A stretch of DNA of 64,000 nucleotides, taken from contig NC_082689.1 in NCBI RefSeq assembly GCF_949987515.2, positions 100,850,957 to 100,914,956 on the forward strand. The letters run 5' to 3'. The position numbers and the translations under genes were made by a program. Below are positions 1 through 12,158 of this stretch, in pieces. The notes under the pieces were generated by a model. The model was not told the DNA's origin, made no database searches, and saw only the letters and a list, made by a program, of their open reading frames with translations. The stretch comes from Delphinus delphis. Its lineage: Eukaryota; Chordata; Mammalia; Artiodactyla; Delphinidae. How positions within the stretch are numbered: the first letter of the stretch is position 1; every line of letters starts with the position of its first letter.

Positions 1-834
1 AATGTTTCTTGATTAAACCTCTATTTTGCTTCCTGTGAATAGGAAGGTCCTGTGAATAGGTCCCACTCCATTGTTCCCAACAACTCTTTGCTCTGCCCTA
101 TGAGACCGTGTTTATTACATAATGTGGTCTTCTACTGTATATTCATTACCTCAAGTTGCTCACTTCTACATCCAACCTTGCAAAAGAGCTTTCCTTGATA
201 GAAGCTAGTGTAGAACACTAGCTACAAAAGAAATTGAGTGTCTGTGTGTGCTTGTATGCACTGCAATAAGCCTGTGAACATATTTACTTTCTCATAAATC
301 ACCAGGAAAATGCAAACAAACAAAGACATAAGAAATGTGATAACACTCTCACCTGTCCATTTGTCAAAAATAGTTTATATTTGGTGTTGGAGAATTTGCA
401 GGGAAACTGCCACTCACACAGTTGTAAAATGATGAGAGTGTAAATTGTTAAATCTTTAAGAGAGCAATTTGTCAGTGTCCATAGTAAAAGGTATGCATTC
501 TTTGAATACTTCATGGAAATTTATCTGTTGGATACACTGACAAAAAATGTCAAGTTATTTATCTGAAGTGTTTATTGCAGCATATTTACAATGACAAAAA
601 TATTAAATAATTTAAATTTCCATTAATATATTATTGCTTAAATATAGTATGTTACATACAACAGAAACTTCAGCAATTATTGAAAGGAATTAAAAAGATC
701 AGCGTTGACAGACATGAGAACAAGTCTGAGTTACATTCTTAAGTGGAAAAGAAAAAATGAAGGACAATATATAGTGGGTAATTTTTTATATATTAAAAAA
801 AATGTTCAAGCACTGATTTGTTGACTGATACACA
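1..834. other. No gene recognised; AT-rich non-coding DNA
   Basis: I see no exon, RNA gene or classifiable repeat in this stretch. The open frames are short, overlap on both strands and resemble no protein family I know. Confidence 0.6.
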
Positions 835-837
835 TGC

Positions 838-1361
838 TGTAATAGGGAAGAACAAATCTGACTCCATATTGGATCTGTTCCTGTTACTTTAGCATTTGTA
901 GTCTACTGCTTTTGCTACAAGTTAATCACTAAAGGGCTGTTGCCTGTAGCTTAAAGTGTACATAACGGGCCATCTCCGGGAACACTGCCTCCCATGCCTG
1001 AGAATTCAGCTTTACTTTTGTTTATCTCACAGGAAACATCCAGACAAGGCTCACCTGGGAATGCCTGCAGGAAAGGAGAAATTAACCCATCCCCACCTCC
1101 CCACCCCCAGTCTGACAGGAACCAGGAAATATTTGCAGCAACTTATCACCTTTTTTAATTTACCTCCTCACCTCCCCTTCTTCGTTCTATAAAAGAAACT
1201 AGCATCCAAACCCAGGCAAGATGGTTCTTAGGGACACTAGTCCACCATCTGCTCGGTCTATTGGCTTTCCAAATAAAGTCACTGTCCCTTGCCCCAACAC
1301 CTCGTCTCTCGATTTATTGGCCTGTTGTGCCAGGAGCAGCATGAGCTTGGACTCGGTTACA
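838..1361 (+). mobile_element. Solo LTR of an endogenous retrovirus (gamma/ERV1-like)
   Basis: The ends form a perfect 5-bp inverted repeat, TGTAA at the left and TTACA at the right, as expected of an LTR. Inside are a TATA box (TATAAAAG at 1188) and a polyadenylation signal (AATAAA at 1272-1277) about 85 bases downstream, which gives a U3-R-U5 order on the plus strand. The flanks are ATGC and ATGT, a 4-bp target duplication with one mismatch. An alternative boundary pair, 835-1367, gives perfect CACA flanks but lies in CA-rich sequence and lacks the longer inverted repeat. No internal retroviral sequence adjoins it, so it is a solo LTR left by recombination. The ERV1-like assignment is inferred from TSD length and promoter layout. 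Confidence 0.8.
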
Positions 1362-1799
1362 ATGTCACACAAACACACACATCCATGCTTTCATTCCACT
1401 AGAAGGAAACAAAAGGAAAAGTTAACAAGCTTTGGTTTGGGGGAGAATGACGACTATTGTTTTTTAATGACTTTCAGATTCTTTGAAACTTTTACAATGA
1501 GCAATGTTACTTGAAAAAAGAAGCTAGACAAGAAATTTACTCTGCCTATGAAGAGTTATTTAGTGATTAATGAAATATTTGCTATGTGCCAAGTGAATAT
1601 ATAGTTACTAAGACTTTCTAGGATAGGGTAGTGGATGTGAAATAGAACATCATGGAGAAGGCAGGCTCTAGGCTGAATACTACATGTTAAAGAGAATGAT
1701 GTATCAGATGAAGAGATGGTGGTGACCATTCTATCCAGGGGCTTTCTGTAAACTAAGTGGTTTGGCATAGTGATTGGGTGGGATACTTATGAAGTCAGT
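1362..1799. other. No feature recognised
   Basis: Non-coding sequence without a repeat I can name. A short CA-rich tract lies just right of the LTR at 1367-1381. Confidence 0.5.
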
Positions 1800-2035
1800 C
1801 GGTATGAGCTCAGTTCTCAGCTCTAATATTTACTAGCTGTGTGACCTTGGGCATGATTTTTATTGTTTCTGTGACTCAATTTTCTCATCAATAAAATGCA
1901 GTTGATGATAGTAATACCTACCTCATAGAGGATTTATGAGAATTGAAATATACTACACAAAAGCCTTTTGGATAACCCCTGGCAAATAGTAAGCCATAAA
2001 TAAAGGTTAGGTGATATTATTGTAATTAGTAAGAT
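1800..2035 (+). repeat. MIR SINE
   Basis: The MIR core is clear: TAGCTGTGTGACCTTGGGCA near 1842, then a CTCA..TTTCTCATC segment, a TACCTACCTCATAGAG segment, and the 3' motif with GGCAAATAGTAAGC near 1981. Divergence fits an old mammal-wide insertion. Confidence 0.9.
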
Positions 2036-2070
2036 TGAAAGAAGCATTAATGTGGCTAAAGCAGGTTGTC

Positions 2071-2232
2071 TTTTTTTTTTTTTTTTTTTGCTGTACGCGG
2101 GCCTCTCACTGTTGTGGTCTCTCCCGTTGCGGAGCACAGGCTCCGGACGCGCAGGCTCAGCGGCCATGGCTCACGGGCCCAACCGCTCCGCCGGCAGGCG
2201 GACTCTCAACCACTGCGCCAGCAGGGAAGCCC
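2071..2232 (-). mobile_element. CHR SINE, internally deleted
   Basis: The T run at 2071-2089 is the A tail of a minus-strand CHR SINE, and the 5' end lies at GGGAAGCCC (2224-2232). Other copies here carry about 50 bases between the CGCTCCGC and CGGCAGGCGG segments. That block, which holds the B-box region of the tRNA part, is missing here. No convincing target duplication was found. Confidence 0.9.
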
Positions 2233-3295
2233 ACCTGCCTTTTTAAGCATATCATTGACATGATAGGGTGATTGCATGAAGCTCAGTAGAACGCTATTGC
2301 ATTTCTGACGGTTCTTTAAACATACTTCATTTGCAGCTCTTTCCTACCCATAAAAAGCCTTTCTTATTAGAATATGAAGAAGATAGAAACTGATCACCTC
2401 TGGCTGATAGGTCAAACTTTTTTTCCTGTCTTTCTAATGGAGAGTCAATAAAAGTACATAATTCATTTGTTAATACAACTGAAGAAAAATGTTAAGAATT
2501 TGGCTAACTACATCCAAGGAAAGTTTTTCTCCCTGAATCTTGACAGTTTGTTTTTGCTAGATAAGTAGATGAAATTACTGGTAAGAATTAGCATGTGAAA
2601 GCCCTTCTCACATCAATTTTAATACTAATTTGGAAAAATAATCCAATTTTTCATGTATGTTGATGGTGCATTATCATGGTTCCTAGCACGTAAAACCAAG
2701 CAAAGACAGGCTCAGTCACATTCAGGTTTACATTGCCTTTGTAATCCCTGTCTTTTCCTTATTCTTCCAAGTATATGCTTCAGCAGAATTGTAAGCCAAA
2801 CTTTTTTCTTCTACAATCATTGATATTTTGGGGGTCAGTCACCCTGTAGCACCCTGCCGTATGCTGTACAGAAACTTTCTTATTCTCACATTTTAAAAAT
2901 AAAAGCTTAAGCATAAGTAATAAATACACGTAGATCAGCAACTTTTTCACACATGCTCTGTTAAAAAAAAAAATCCAGTCTTGGTTAGGTGAGACTTTAA
3001 ACTAAGGGAGGGAGGGATCAATGCAGTAGGGTTAGGTTTAGGGTTAGCGTTCTGACTATCAGAAAATGCAAATGTCTCAAAGATTCTGCAAAAACAGTTT
3101 TTCCCTTATAGAGAGGAGTGAACAAGGCTACAAAGAACTGGGTGTGGGAAAGTAGAATGAAAAGGTATGATGTGATTGGACAGTAGATCCAATACTGCTT
3201 TACTCTGAGGCTGGTCTATTCTCAGGAGGGCCCTTTAATAAGAGGGGATGGATGCTGTCTCAGGCTGAGGGTGGACCAAAGTCTAGAGTCCTGGG
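2233..3295. other. No gene recognised; diffuse non-coding DNA
   Basis: No exon or clear repeat is visible. At about 3028-3047 there is a short telomere-like stretch with GGTTAG and TTTAGGG units, only about three imperfect units long. Confidence 0.5.
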
Positions 3296-3299
3296 GAAA

Positions 3300-3888
3300 A
3301 GAAGTTTGGTTAACAAGCTGTGGAAGTAAACAAAGACCAATTAAATCAGATAAGTAAAGTGTATTTATTCAGAGCTTGCTATGGCAAGTCAGCCACCATC
3401 ACTTGGGTTTGGCAGAGAATCAAAGGCAGGTAGAGCCGTGGGAAATTTTTATAGTGGAAAAAGGCTTCAGGTGTGCCCTGATTGGAGGCTGTTGGCATGC
3501 AGAAGCCACAGGGCAGGCTAACTAGAAGTGGGGTTTCCTATGTGATTGGTTAAGGGTGCATATCTGGCTTTTCTCTGCTTGGTCCTAAGTCGAAAACAGG
3601 AATAAAAATTAGGTATGTTATCATCTATTAACCAAGTCCTGGCCATTTGGGGGCTGATTTTTACAGAAGTTATTGTTTAGTTTCACAGACTGTCACTAGA
3701 GACAGCAATCAGACTTAGAGTAGGCTGGCTTCCTGGGTTGTTTGTCATAGACAGAGGGTTTGTTTCCTGAGCAGGTTGCCGCAGGTTGTGGGTCAAAGTT
3801 CTACATTTATATATGGTCTGGTCACTGTTCATTTGTATATTCCTCCTCTCAAGGCATTTTGTTCTTATGAATCAGTAAGGACAAAACA
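3300..3888 (-). mobile_element. Probable LTR, antisense, boundaries approximate
   Basis: On the minus strand the order is TATA-like CTATAAAAA (complement of about 3449-3457), then a polyadenylation signal (complement of the TTTATT near 3364). The right edge at ACAAAACA (3881-3888) would read as a TGTTTTGT 5' LTR end. I could not find matching target duplications, so the left edge near 3300 is uncertain. It may be part of a larger antisense ERV fragment continuing past the SINE at 3929. Confidence 0.5.
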
Positions 3889-3928
3889 ATTCAGCTAATC
3901 ATTTATTAGGTTAAGAATGGGAATTTGG

Positions 3929-4136
3929 GGGCTTCCCTGGTGGCGCAGTGGTTGAGAGTCCGCCTGCCGATGCAGGGGATGCGGGTTCGTGCCCTGGTCC
4001 GGGAGGATCCCATATACCGCGGAGCGGCTGGGCCCGTGAGCCATGGCCGCTAAGCCTGTGCGTCCGGAGCCTGTGCTCCGCAATGGGAGAGGCCACAACA
4101 GTGAGAGGCCCGCGTACCGCAAAAAAAAAAAAAAAA
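3929..4136 (+). mobile_element. CHR SINE, full length
   Basis: The copy starts at the GGGCTTCCCTGG head and runs through the tRNA-derived A and B box region (GTGGTTGAGAGTCC, GGGTTCGTGCCC) to the GCGTACCGC end and an 18-base A run. It is flanked by a 16-bp target duplication, AAGAATGGGAATTTGG, at 3913-3928 and 4137-4152. This shows L1-type target-primed insertion. Confidence 0.97.
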
Positions 4137-4282
4137 AAGAATGGGAATTTGGAGGACCTCTGTTGGGGCTTGTCATAGGTAAACAATGGAGATATCAGGG
4201 AATCTTAAGGGAATCTTATTTAAGTCATTTGGGAGAAGTGTGGTGGGTCTTTGCAGTAAGCCATTTCCAGGAACATGAAACG

Positions 4283-4284
<2 letters not shown>

Positions 4285-4330
<46 letters not shown>
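4285..4330. repeat. (TG)23 microsatellite
   Basis: Uninterrupted dinucleotide tract of about 46 bases. The apparent reading frames through it on either strand are artefacts of the repeat. Confidence 0.98.
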
Positions 4331-4332
<2 letters not shown>

Positions 4333-5101
4333 TTCTTAATATTTATTGTTTTCCAGCATCCCAAGGCTCAGGTAAAATCCGACATTCTCACCTCTGATCA
4401 TTATTTGTACAGCCATATCCATGCATATGTGGATAGATATGTATAATGATGGACACAGACACCTCAAGGAAGTTATCTGAATATCTCTATTGTATATATA
4501 TGTTTAATTTTTCCATTTCACAAGGCAAAATATTTCATTTTGAGTCTCTCGTTTGTCTATCTGTTTTCTTGAAAAAGAGATTAAATAGTCAGGAGTATGT
4601 CCAGGGCTGTTCATTGTTCCTCCCAATGATACATTAATGAGGTATTTGAAGAAATTTAGAAAATTTTACTTACCTAATGAGATATGTGGCATTCTAAGAT
4701 TGAGAATGTGTCTCAGGCCTTCATGAATAAAAAGACTCCTTCCATATTACTGAAATTAATAGGTATCTTAGCCCACGTTGGCCATAGATGTGCTTCCTCA
4801 GGCTTTGAGCCTCTTCCTCTTAGTGTGAAGGGCACTGACATGTTTTTATTCAACCCTGAGTTTAGATGATCACCGTGACACAGTCTTGTGAAACTTCAGG
4901 GAACAGTGCTTGAAACAGATATAACAGACATTATACTTTAGGATCTACCAAGATTGCATTATGATTCAGAGCTAAAAAGAAATGCAGAAAAGGTTCATTC
5001 ATAGAATTCTTTATTATCACTCCATCAACTTCCTGAAATTTAACTCTATGTAGCCATAATGACTCACTAGAAGAGCCTCAGGAGATCTGAAAGCATTGCT
5101 C
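4331..5101. other. No gene recognised
   Basis: AT-rich non-coding sequence. None of the short open frames shows a recognisable protein motif. Confidence 0.5.
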
Positions 5102-5114
5102 AAAACAGAGTGAT

Positions 5115-6504
5115 CACCCTGGGCCTTGAGCACACCTGATCCCACTGGGACTGCGCCCTGCCCGATTTCAGATAACAATATAGCAGAGGGAGGAATACTT
5201 GCAAACTCATTCTATGAGACCACCATCACCCTGATACCAAAACCAGACAACAATGTCACAAAGAAAGAAAACTACAGGCCAATATCACTGATGAACATAG
5301 ATGCAAAAATCCTCAACAAAATACTAGCAAACAGAATCCAACAGCACATTAAAGGATCATACACCATGATCAAGTGGGGTTTATCCCAGGAATGCAAGGA
5401 TTCTTCAATATACACAAATCAATCAATGTGATACACCATATTAAAAAATTGAAGGATAAAAACTATATGATAATCTCAATAGATGCAAAAAAAGTTTTTG
5501 ACAAAATTCAACACCATTTATGTTAAAAATCTTCCAGAAAGTAGGCATTGAGGGAACTTACCTTAACATAATACAGGCCATATATGACAAACCCATAGCC
5601 AACATCGTTCTCAATGGTGAACAACTGAAACCATTTCCACTAAGATCAGGAACAAAACAAGGTTGCCCACCCCCACCACTATTATTCAACATAGTTTTGG
5701 AAGTTTTAGCCTCAGCAATCAGAGAAGAAGAAGAAATAAAATGAATCCAAATCAGAAAAGAAGAAGTAAAACTGTTACTGTTTGCAGATGACATGATATG
5801 ATACATAGAGTATCCTAAAGATGCCACCAGAAAACTATGAGAGCTAATCAATGAATTTGGTAAAGTAGCAGGATACAAAATTAATGCACAGAAATCTCTT
5901 GCACTCCTATACATTAATGATGTAAAATCTGAAAGAGAAATTAAGGAAACACTCCCATTTACCACTTCAACAAAAAGAATAAAATTCCTAGGAATATGAG
6001 AAAACCATAATTCAAAAAGAGTCTTGCGCCACAATGTTCACTGCAGCTCTATGTCATACAGGGTGAAGTAAGTTAGAAAGAGAAAAACAAATACCGTATG
6101 CTAACACATATATATGGAATCTGAAAAAAAAATGGTTCTGAAGAACGTAGGGGCAAGGGAGGAATAAAGACACAGATGTAGAGAATGTGCTTGAGGACAT
6201 GGGGAGGGGGAAGGGTAAGCTGGGACCAAGTGAGAGAATGGCATGGACATATATACACTACCAAATGTAAAATAGATAGCAAGTGGGAAGCAGCCGCATA
6301 GCACAGGGAGATCAACTTGGTGCTCTGTGACCACCTAGAAGGGTAGGATAGGGATGGTGGGAGGGAGATGAAAGAAGTAGGGGATATGGGGCTATATGTA
6401 TACATATTGCTGTTTCACTTTGTTATAAAGCAAAAACTAGCACAACAATGTTAAGCAATTATACTCCAATAAAGATGTTAAAAAACAAAACAAAACAAAA
6501 CAAT
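5115..6504 (+). mobile_element. L1 LINE, 5'-truncated and internally deleted
   Basis: From about 5178 the sequence matches the ORF2 reverse-transcriptase region of the younger L1 at 41.7-42.5 kb, including a frame reading [11 protein letters not shown] and an FADDM polymerase motif near 5790. Many stops break it. At about 5997 it jumps from the post-polymerase region to the C-terminal region, losing about 1.2 kb. A second jump near 6049 removes a further stretch of roughly 150 bases. The 3' UTR ends with AATAAA at 6468-6473 and an A/C-rich tail. A 13-bp target duplication, AAAACAGAGTGAT, lies at 5102-5114 and 6505-6517. The first 60 or so bases of the insert (5115-5177) are not L1-like. Confidence 0.93.
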
Positions 6505-6517
6505 AAAACAGAGTGAT

Positions 6518-7780
6518 TGCCTTGTTTGTGAAGACATCTCTTTCGTCACCTAAGAGTGAAATACATTAGGGGGTGCCATTTCCACTGTTGCTGACTCACT
6601 GCTTAACCTATATCAGAGGTTAATATATAACCTATATCATAACGTATATCAGAGGTTAATATATCAGATATACACATATCAATCTTAACACGATGTGAGG
6701 CTTTCAAAATCGAGCCATAAGTCATTTTGAAAAAAGGAATCCAAAAACAGGAAACAAAGATTTTTATATAGGAGGCAGCATTCTAAAATTTAATTTGGAA
6801 AGAATGTCATTTAGAAATGTGAGATGCAAAATGTGTGACATGAAAGAGCTAGTGGACAACACAAGGTCATGTGAAGGCAAGTATGAGAGAAGCGGATTAA
6901 AGAAGTATATCCTGGTGTCCCAGTGTGAAAGAGACCACTTACACCATGGCTAGAGAAGCTCCCAGTCTCCCCAAGAAATGTGACTACGCCTGATTAAATG
7001 TTAAAGTGTTCCATGTATATATTTGAATCCTCAATTATAAATGGGAAAAATAACCAAGTGAGCAACTGTGAATCATTAATCTTTGCATATGAAGAGTTTT
7101 TGCTTGTTTATTTTAGATCACTAGGGATCCATAAAATAAGAAATTTTTAGAGGAATAAAATTTTATAAAAACATTGTAATGAATAGTCAAGGTCCAAATA
7201 CCCAAATAAGGGCATCTTTAGGATGAGATACAAGAAAGGGAAAAGCAGCAGAATGGGTAAATGAGAGACACCAGATAAGTTTCACAAAATATAGCTCTGG
7301 CTGTAAATATTAAGAGAATTTTGCTATTCGTTTTGAATCAGATTCTAAAAGAAACCATGTTTAATGGATTAGATTACTAGAAAGTTGACAACTTTGAGAG
7401 CAAAATCCAGTTTTAAAACATAAACAAACTTCAGCCATATGTTTCCTGGGTAGACAAGAAAGGGGAAGCAGAGATAAGACAAGTGGGATTGTAGCTAAAT
7501 CTGTTCCAAATTTTCCGTTTATTCAATTTGCCTCTACAAATAAATGCATAGCAACTAGACTGACCTAGTGTATTCTTTACAAAGGCTCTGGGTTTGTTTT
7601 GTGTTTAGTTTTAGTCATTTCTTTTAACACCGAACATTCAGGTGTTCATTTGAATAACAAAACTGTCACAGATGTGGTATGCACCCCATCTATATCCCCT
7701 TATCATTACCAATTTGCTGTAAAATCACTTGACTTCCAACTGCTAGAATCTGTATTCTTTTACTGAGATCTTTGTCTGGC
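6518..7780. other. No gene recognised; local tandem duplication
   Basis: Non-coding, AT-rich. At 6603-6665 a unit containing TATATCAGAGGTTAATATAT occurs twice with a period near 40 bases. Its first copy includes a TTAACCT/AGGTTAA inverted repeat that could form a small hairpin. No larger repeat was recognised. Confidence 0.5.
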
Positions 7781-9815
7781 TAGTGAGCGAGATTCACACC
7801 CTAAGCACGAGAACATCTGTGCTGAGGAATTGGGAGCAGTGCTTAACCACTATCTAAAGGGAGGTGTGAAAAAATACACCCATCTCCTTGCTCCTAGGGT
7901 TTCCACAGCAGAATTAAACTTCAGTGATTCACAGTGGTAGCTGGCTTGATAATGTGCCTTCCCTCCGTTTTCTCATTACCCCATACAGTTTCCTTCACCT
8001 TTCACATAAACTAGTTGTTAGAGACCCTGGCCTCAAGATATTCCTGGGGAACTCAAACTAAGGCAAAAATCAACAAAGCAAGTCATTTTATATAATGTAA
8101 CTACTATATCTCAGTTTAATCTTCACACTACAAGAATGTTAGGACAAAAATATCCTGTCGGATGATTAATCGGATCTCTGAAATCTCTGGATCGAGAGCG
8201 AGCGAGCCTGAGCCCTTGGGTATTTTAGTGGCTATGAGAAATAATACTCATTCTGGTGCAGCTATTTTCATGAAGCAAGGGATGCTGTGAGCAGCAGCTC
8301 ATGGTTGCAGTTGTGATATTGGCACATGTACTGAGCCATCACTCTGGCCTCCTCTCCATATGCACTGCGCAGCTGGCCAGGCTGCTGGAGGAGCCTTCTG
8401 TAGCAGGACAGCCTGCTGGGCTTGAGATAAAACACACCTGCTCTTCACTGTTTCCTTCTGGGACCTTCTATGCTAAATGGGATGATTTCTTTTTCCATAA
8501 ACACTGGGCTCAGTTATGGGCATCTAGCAGGCGGTGGGCACCAGGACTTGGAAAAAAATGGCAGGATCTGCAGAGGGAAATTGATAGGACATTATTCTAG
8601 GTAAAAAGAGAGTTGTATCTGACAATTTATATTGGTCTCATACCCACTAGCATTACTGAGACATCCACAATCCTTAAAAGACTCACAGGAGAAAAATAAG
8701 CTCAATTCTCAAAGGACCAGAGATTTTCATTTGGTTCCAGTGGGCCACTGCCAGTTACATGGCTTGATATTGGGATCCTTCAAGCAAAAATGTAAGGAAG
8801 ACCTACTGGAAAATTTAATTGCTCTATAAGTTGATCACCAGTGTCCTTAAAATTCAGAGTATACTTAAGCAGTATTTTTACCTATGAAAAATTAAAATAA
8901 TCCAGCCAACAGTACTCTGTGGTTCAAATTATCCCAGACTTTTTTTTTTCTTGTGTATTTTCTGTTTATAGACTCAAGGATCAGAAATTACTACACAAAA
9001 AAGCTAGATGACTCTTGAATAAATATGTAAGTTTTGCCTAATATAAACATTTCTAATAAATGCATTGTTTCATGGTGTCTCAGAAGCTGTTACTGAGAGT
9101 CCCAGCCTCCTATAAACCAGAACAATCTGAAATTTAGGAGAGAGGACAGAGACCACAACCCTAAAATAGCTTTGGCCTGGAGAGATCGTCCCCCTACTTC
9201 AGTTTCTCTGCTAGAGACTCTTTCCAAAGGCTAGCTCACTGCCCCTATACTAGTAGAGACAACAGAACTCTTGCACGATCATTCTGATACGTGCACTGCA
9301 GGATTGGGGATTTACAGAAACACTAAACTTGAGTTTTTTTCGATCTCCTATAGCTAGTTATTCTTTGCTCCCAGGTATCCTGATTTTCATTTGACTCACA
9401 AGCCTGGTTTACAATAAGGCCACATTTGGCTAGAACATAGCTGCAGTTCACACATGTTAGAAAACCAAATACAGGGAGGAGTGAGGCTTTCACAGTTTTC
9501 TTCAGGATCCTATGTTAGTCTTCAAGAAGTCATTACATGACAATGTTTCCTCCCCCTCATATTGAAAAATTAAGAGCAATTTGCTAAATTCAGACCAAGG
9601 GAGAAGTGAAAAATTGTGTGACAATTAATAATAAGGTTAAGGAACTCTAACCATTAGGTAATTATAGAGCTTTCGGTAAATTATGCCAACTTTGTGTTTG
9701 CCAGTACTTTACTATAGCTCCTTCTAATGATAACTTCCATCAGGAGTTGTTTATAAATGTCTGTGTGCATCATTTTGAGATAAAGAAACTCATGAAAGGA
9801 TAGCTCAATTTCTCT
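7781..9815. other. No gene recognised
   Basis: The part at about 7781-8050 has the patchy look of an old interspersed repeat, but I cannot assign a family. A 99-codon frame at 8301-8600 (+) shows no domain, no protein similarity I recognise and no flanking splice or promoter support, so I do not call it a gene. Confidence 0.45.
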
Positions 9816-10119
9816 CAGCAATATTCAGTAGAAATATAATGCAAGGCACATATGTGATTTCAGATGTTCTAGTTGCCACTTTAAATTTTTTAAAAAAGTA
9901 AAGTTAATTTTAATGATAGATTTACCCCAATACATCCACAATTGTTTTTCAAGATTTAATCAATATAAAAATTATTGAGATATTTTACATTATTCTTTGT
10001 ATTCAACCTTTGAAATCTGGTGTGTAACTTACAATTACAGCACATCCCAGCTTGGACTGGCCACATTTCAAGGGCTCAATAGTCATGTGGGACTAGTGGC
10101 TATCATGTTGGACAGCAGG
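9816..10119 (+). mobile_element. hAT-like non-autonomous DNA transposon remnant
   Basis: The left end, CAGCAATATTCAGTAGAAAT, and the right end, with TGTTGGACAGCAG, are degraded inverted copies of each other. The interior carries the common mammalian block that includes ACATTTCAAGGGCTCAATAG near 10065 and GTGGCTA near 10097. Only about half of an expected 8-bp target duplication can be matched, so the exact ends are approximate. Confidence 0.65.
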
Positions 10120-11974
10120 TCTACCTGGTATCTAGATACAAAATCCAAGAATGAAAAGTGTTGCTACTTTCAAGCCCAGTAAGACACTCAATTGCTCTGA
10201 TGGCATTTTTGGGAAAGAAGGAAACTTATATAATACAGTGATGAAAACTCACAGTAGAGAATGCCTTTTTCCAAAATAAATAGCTCACATTTAAGAATTA
10301 GGTCTACTTCTCAGCACTATACATCTTGGAATCATCTCAACTTATTCCTTGACATCTGCAGAAGGATACAGTGACTTTTATTGCTCCTAGGACATGATTT
10401 GTTTGGCATTTGAAAAGTAAACAATGACAAAAAATATAGAAGGTAAAAATATCAAGGGATTTTTTCATTGTACATTTGGGAGTTTTTTGAATAAGAAAGA
10501 GTAAGTTCTTTTTTTCCCCTCCATACCAGAATCAGTTTGTTACGATAGCATCATGACTACAAAGAATGCTACAAAATTATTTAATAGGGCATCTTCTCCC
10601 CTAATAAATTGCTTTTATAATCAGTAGAAAAAGAAAATAGAAGTCATTTTAATGGCACCATTTTTGTTGGTGTTGTTCTTCTACTCGCTGCCCACCACAA
10701 AGAAGGAAGAAGTGCATTGGCTTCAATTTGGATGCCCTGGGCATGAAACTGTCCTGCTTTGTATCCTGGAAAGAGAACATTCCTAGTTAATCTGGTATAG
10801 CCATGAAGCACCAACAAAACATTTGAAACTAGAATGCTAGTTCCCATAATGCTTACAGAGATATAAAACATTTTGTCAGGATATTAATACCATTTATATA
10901 TTTCTGACTATTTGCAGCAAAGATGTGAAGCTAATATAAGTTATTATGATTCTTTTCCATTTTCTTATTGGAGTAATCTAGTGTTTCTTTCTAACCCCTT
11001 GACTTCCTTCTTCATATTCCTTAAGGGTTTTGCTCAACAAAACAAAATGTATTTTCCTCTCCAGGAATGTTCCCACCACCTTTGTTTCAATGGAAACTAT
11101 AATTGGGGCTTTCAATTTGTGAATACTTACTTCTTAGCTCAACAGGACCTGTAAGAGTCAATCGATAAAATCTCAACTACAGAAAACCAGGTTATGGTGA
11201 TAAATATTCTATATTAAGATATATCAATTTTTCACAAATTGTATATAATATTCCTTGCTAAGCATGAAGTCAAATGCCAAAAGGACTTGTGATAACTCAT
11301 GAAAAATAAAAAGCATAAAAAGGAAAAAAATCTTTATAAGAACTCTAGGAAAATAGCAAGTTCTATTTATAACTGGATCATAATATATTTAAAATGAAGC
11401 TAATTCTGGATTTTTTCCTAATTTTATCAATAGACATGAGATATTAAGTTAGGTATAAAGCAGATTCAGAAATCCTTCCCCAGCCATGGGATCTCCCTCT
11501 ACAAACTTCTGGAATGTGTGTCGTTATTGGAAGAATTTCAAATTCAGAATATATGAAGTCACATGACCTAGGAATTTTTAGGAATATGATGTGGTAGAAA
11601 AGAAATGGGAAGGAATGTTAAAAGCTGATGAGCAGGGGACATTATTTCAAAATTCCTTTAAATCATTTTTTAAAGCCAGAGAATAGTTTAACCAAACCTA
11701 ATATTGAACTTTAGTTAGTAGAAAGAGTTTGGGAAAATGTGTACTTTTGGAAACGGTCTAAATTACAATAGGTATTAGGAAAATATTTTCCTAAAAATAA
11801 AAAAGGAATTTCATATTGGATGAAGACCCACTCCTGGAAACATAACCACTGAAAGTACATATTATGTAAAGAAAAAATATCCACTTGAAACCAGCAGTGA
11901 TGAGAACATATGAGTGGAAAAGAGGAACTGACCAGAGTCATACATTTTAAGTAAAGTATAATATTCATAATAGT
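10120..11974. other. No gene recognised
   Basis: AT-rich non-coding DNA without a clear repeat or exon. Open frames reach 91 codons at most and lack recognisable motifs. Confidence 0.5.
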
Positions 11975-12158
11975 TATATAATCCATATATATATATAAAA
12001 ATATATATATATTTTTATATATATTATATATATATTTATATTTTATATATATATAAATATAAATATATATAAATATATATATAAATATATATATAAATAT
12101 ATATTTATATATATATATTTTATATATATATAAAAAAATATATATATATATATATATA
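11975..12158. repeat. Long AT simple repeat with alternating TATATA and AAATATA blocks
   Basis: Nearly pure A/T over about 180 bases with many self-complementary blocks able to form cruciforms. It continues on the other side of the retrocopy (12,369-12,400), so the repeat was the integration target. Confidence 0.95.

Noticed and set aside
3028..3047. Telomere-like GGTTAG/TTTAGGG stretch
   Set aside because: Only about three imperfect units; too short to call an interstitial telomere.
4043..4364. Frames with runs of CVCVCV or HTHTHT
   Set aside because: They are translations of the (TG)n microsatellite.
5558..6034. 158-codon minus-strand frame across the L1 at 5.1 kb
   Set aside because: Antisense shadow of A-rich ORF2 sequence.
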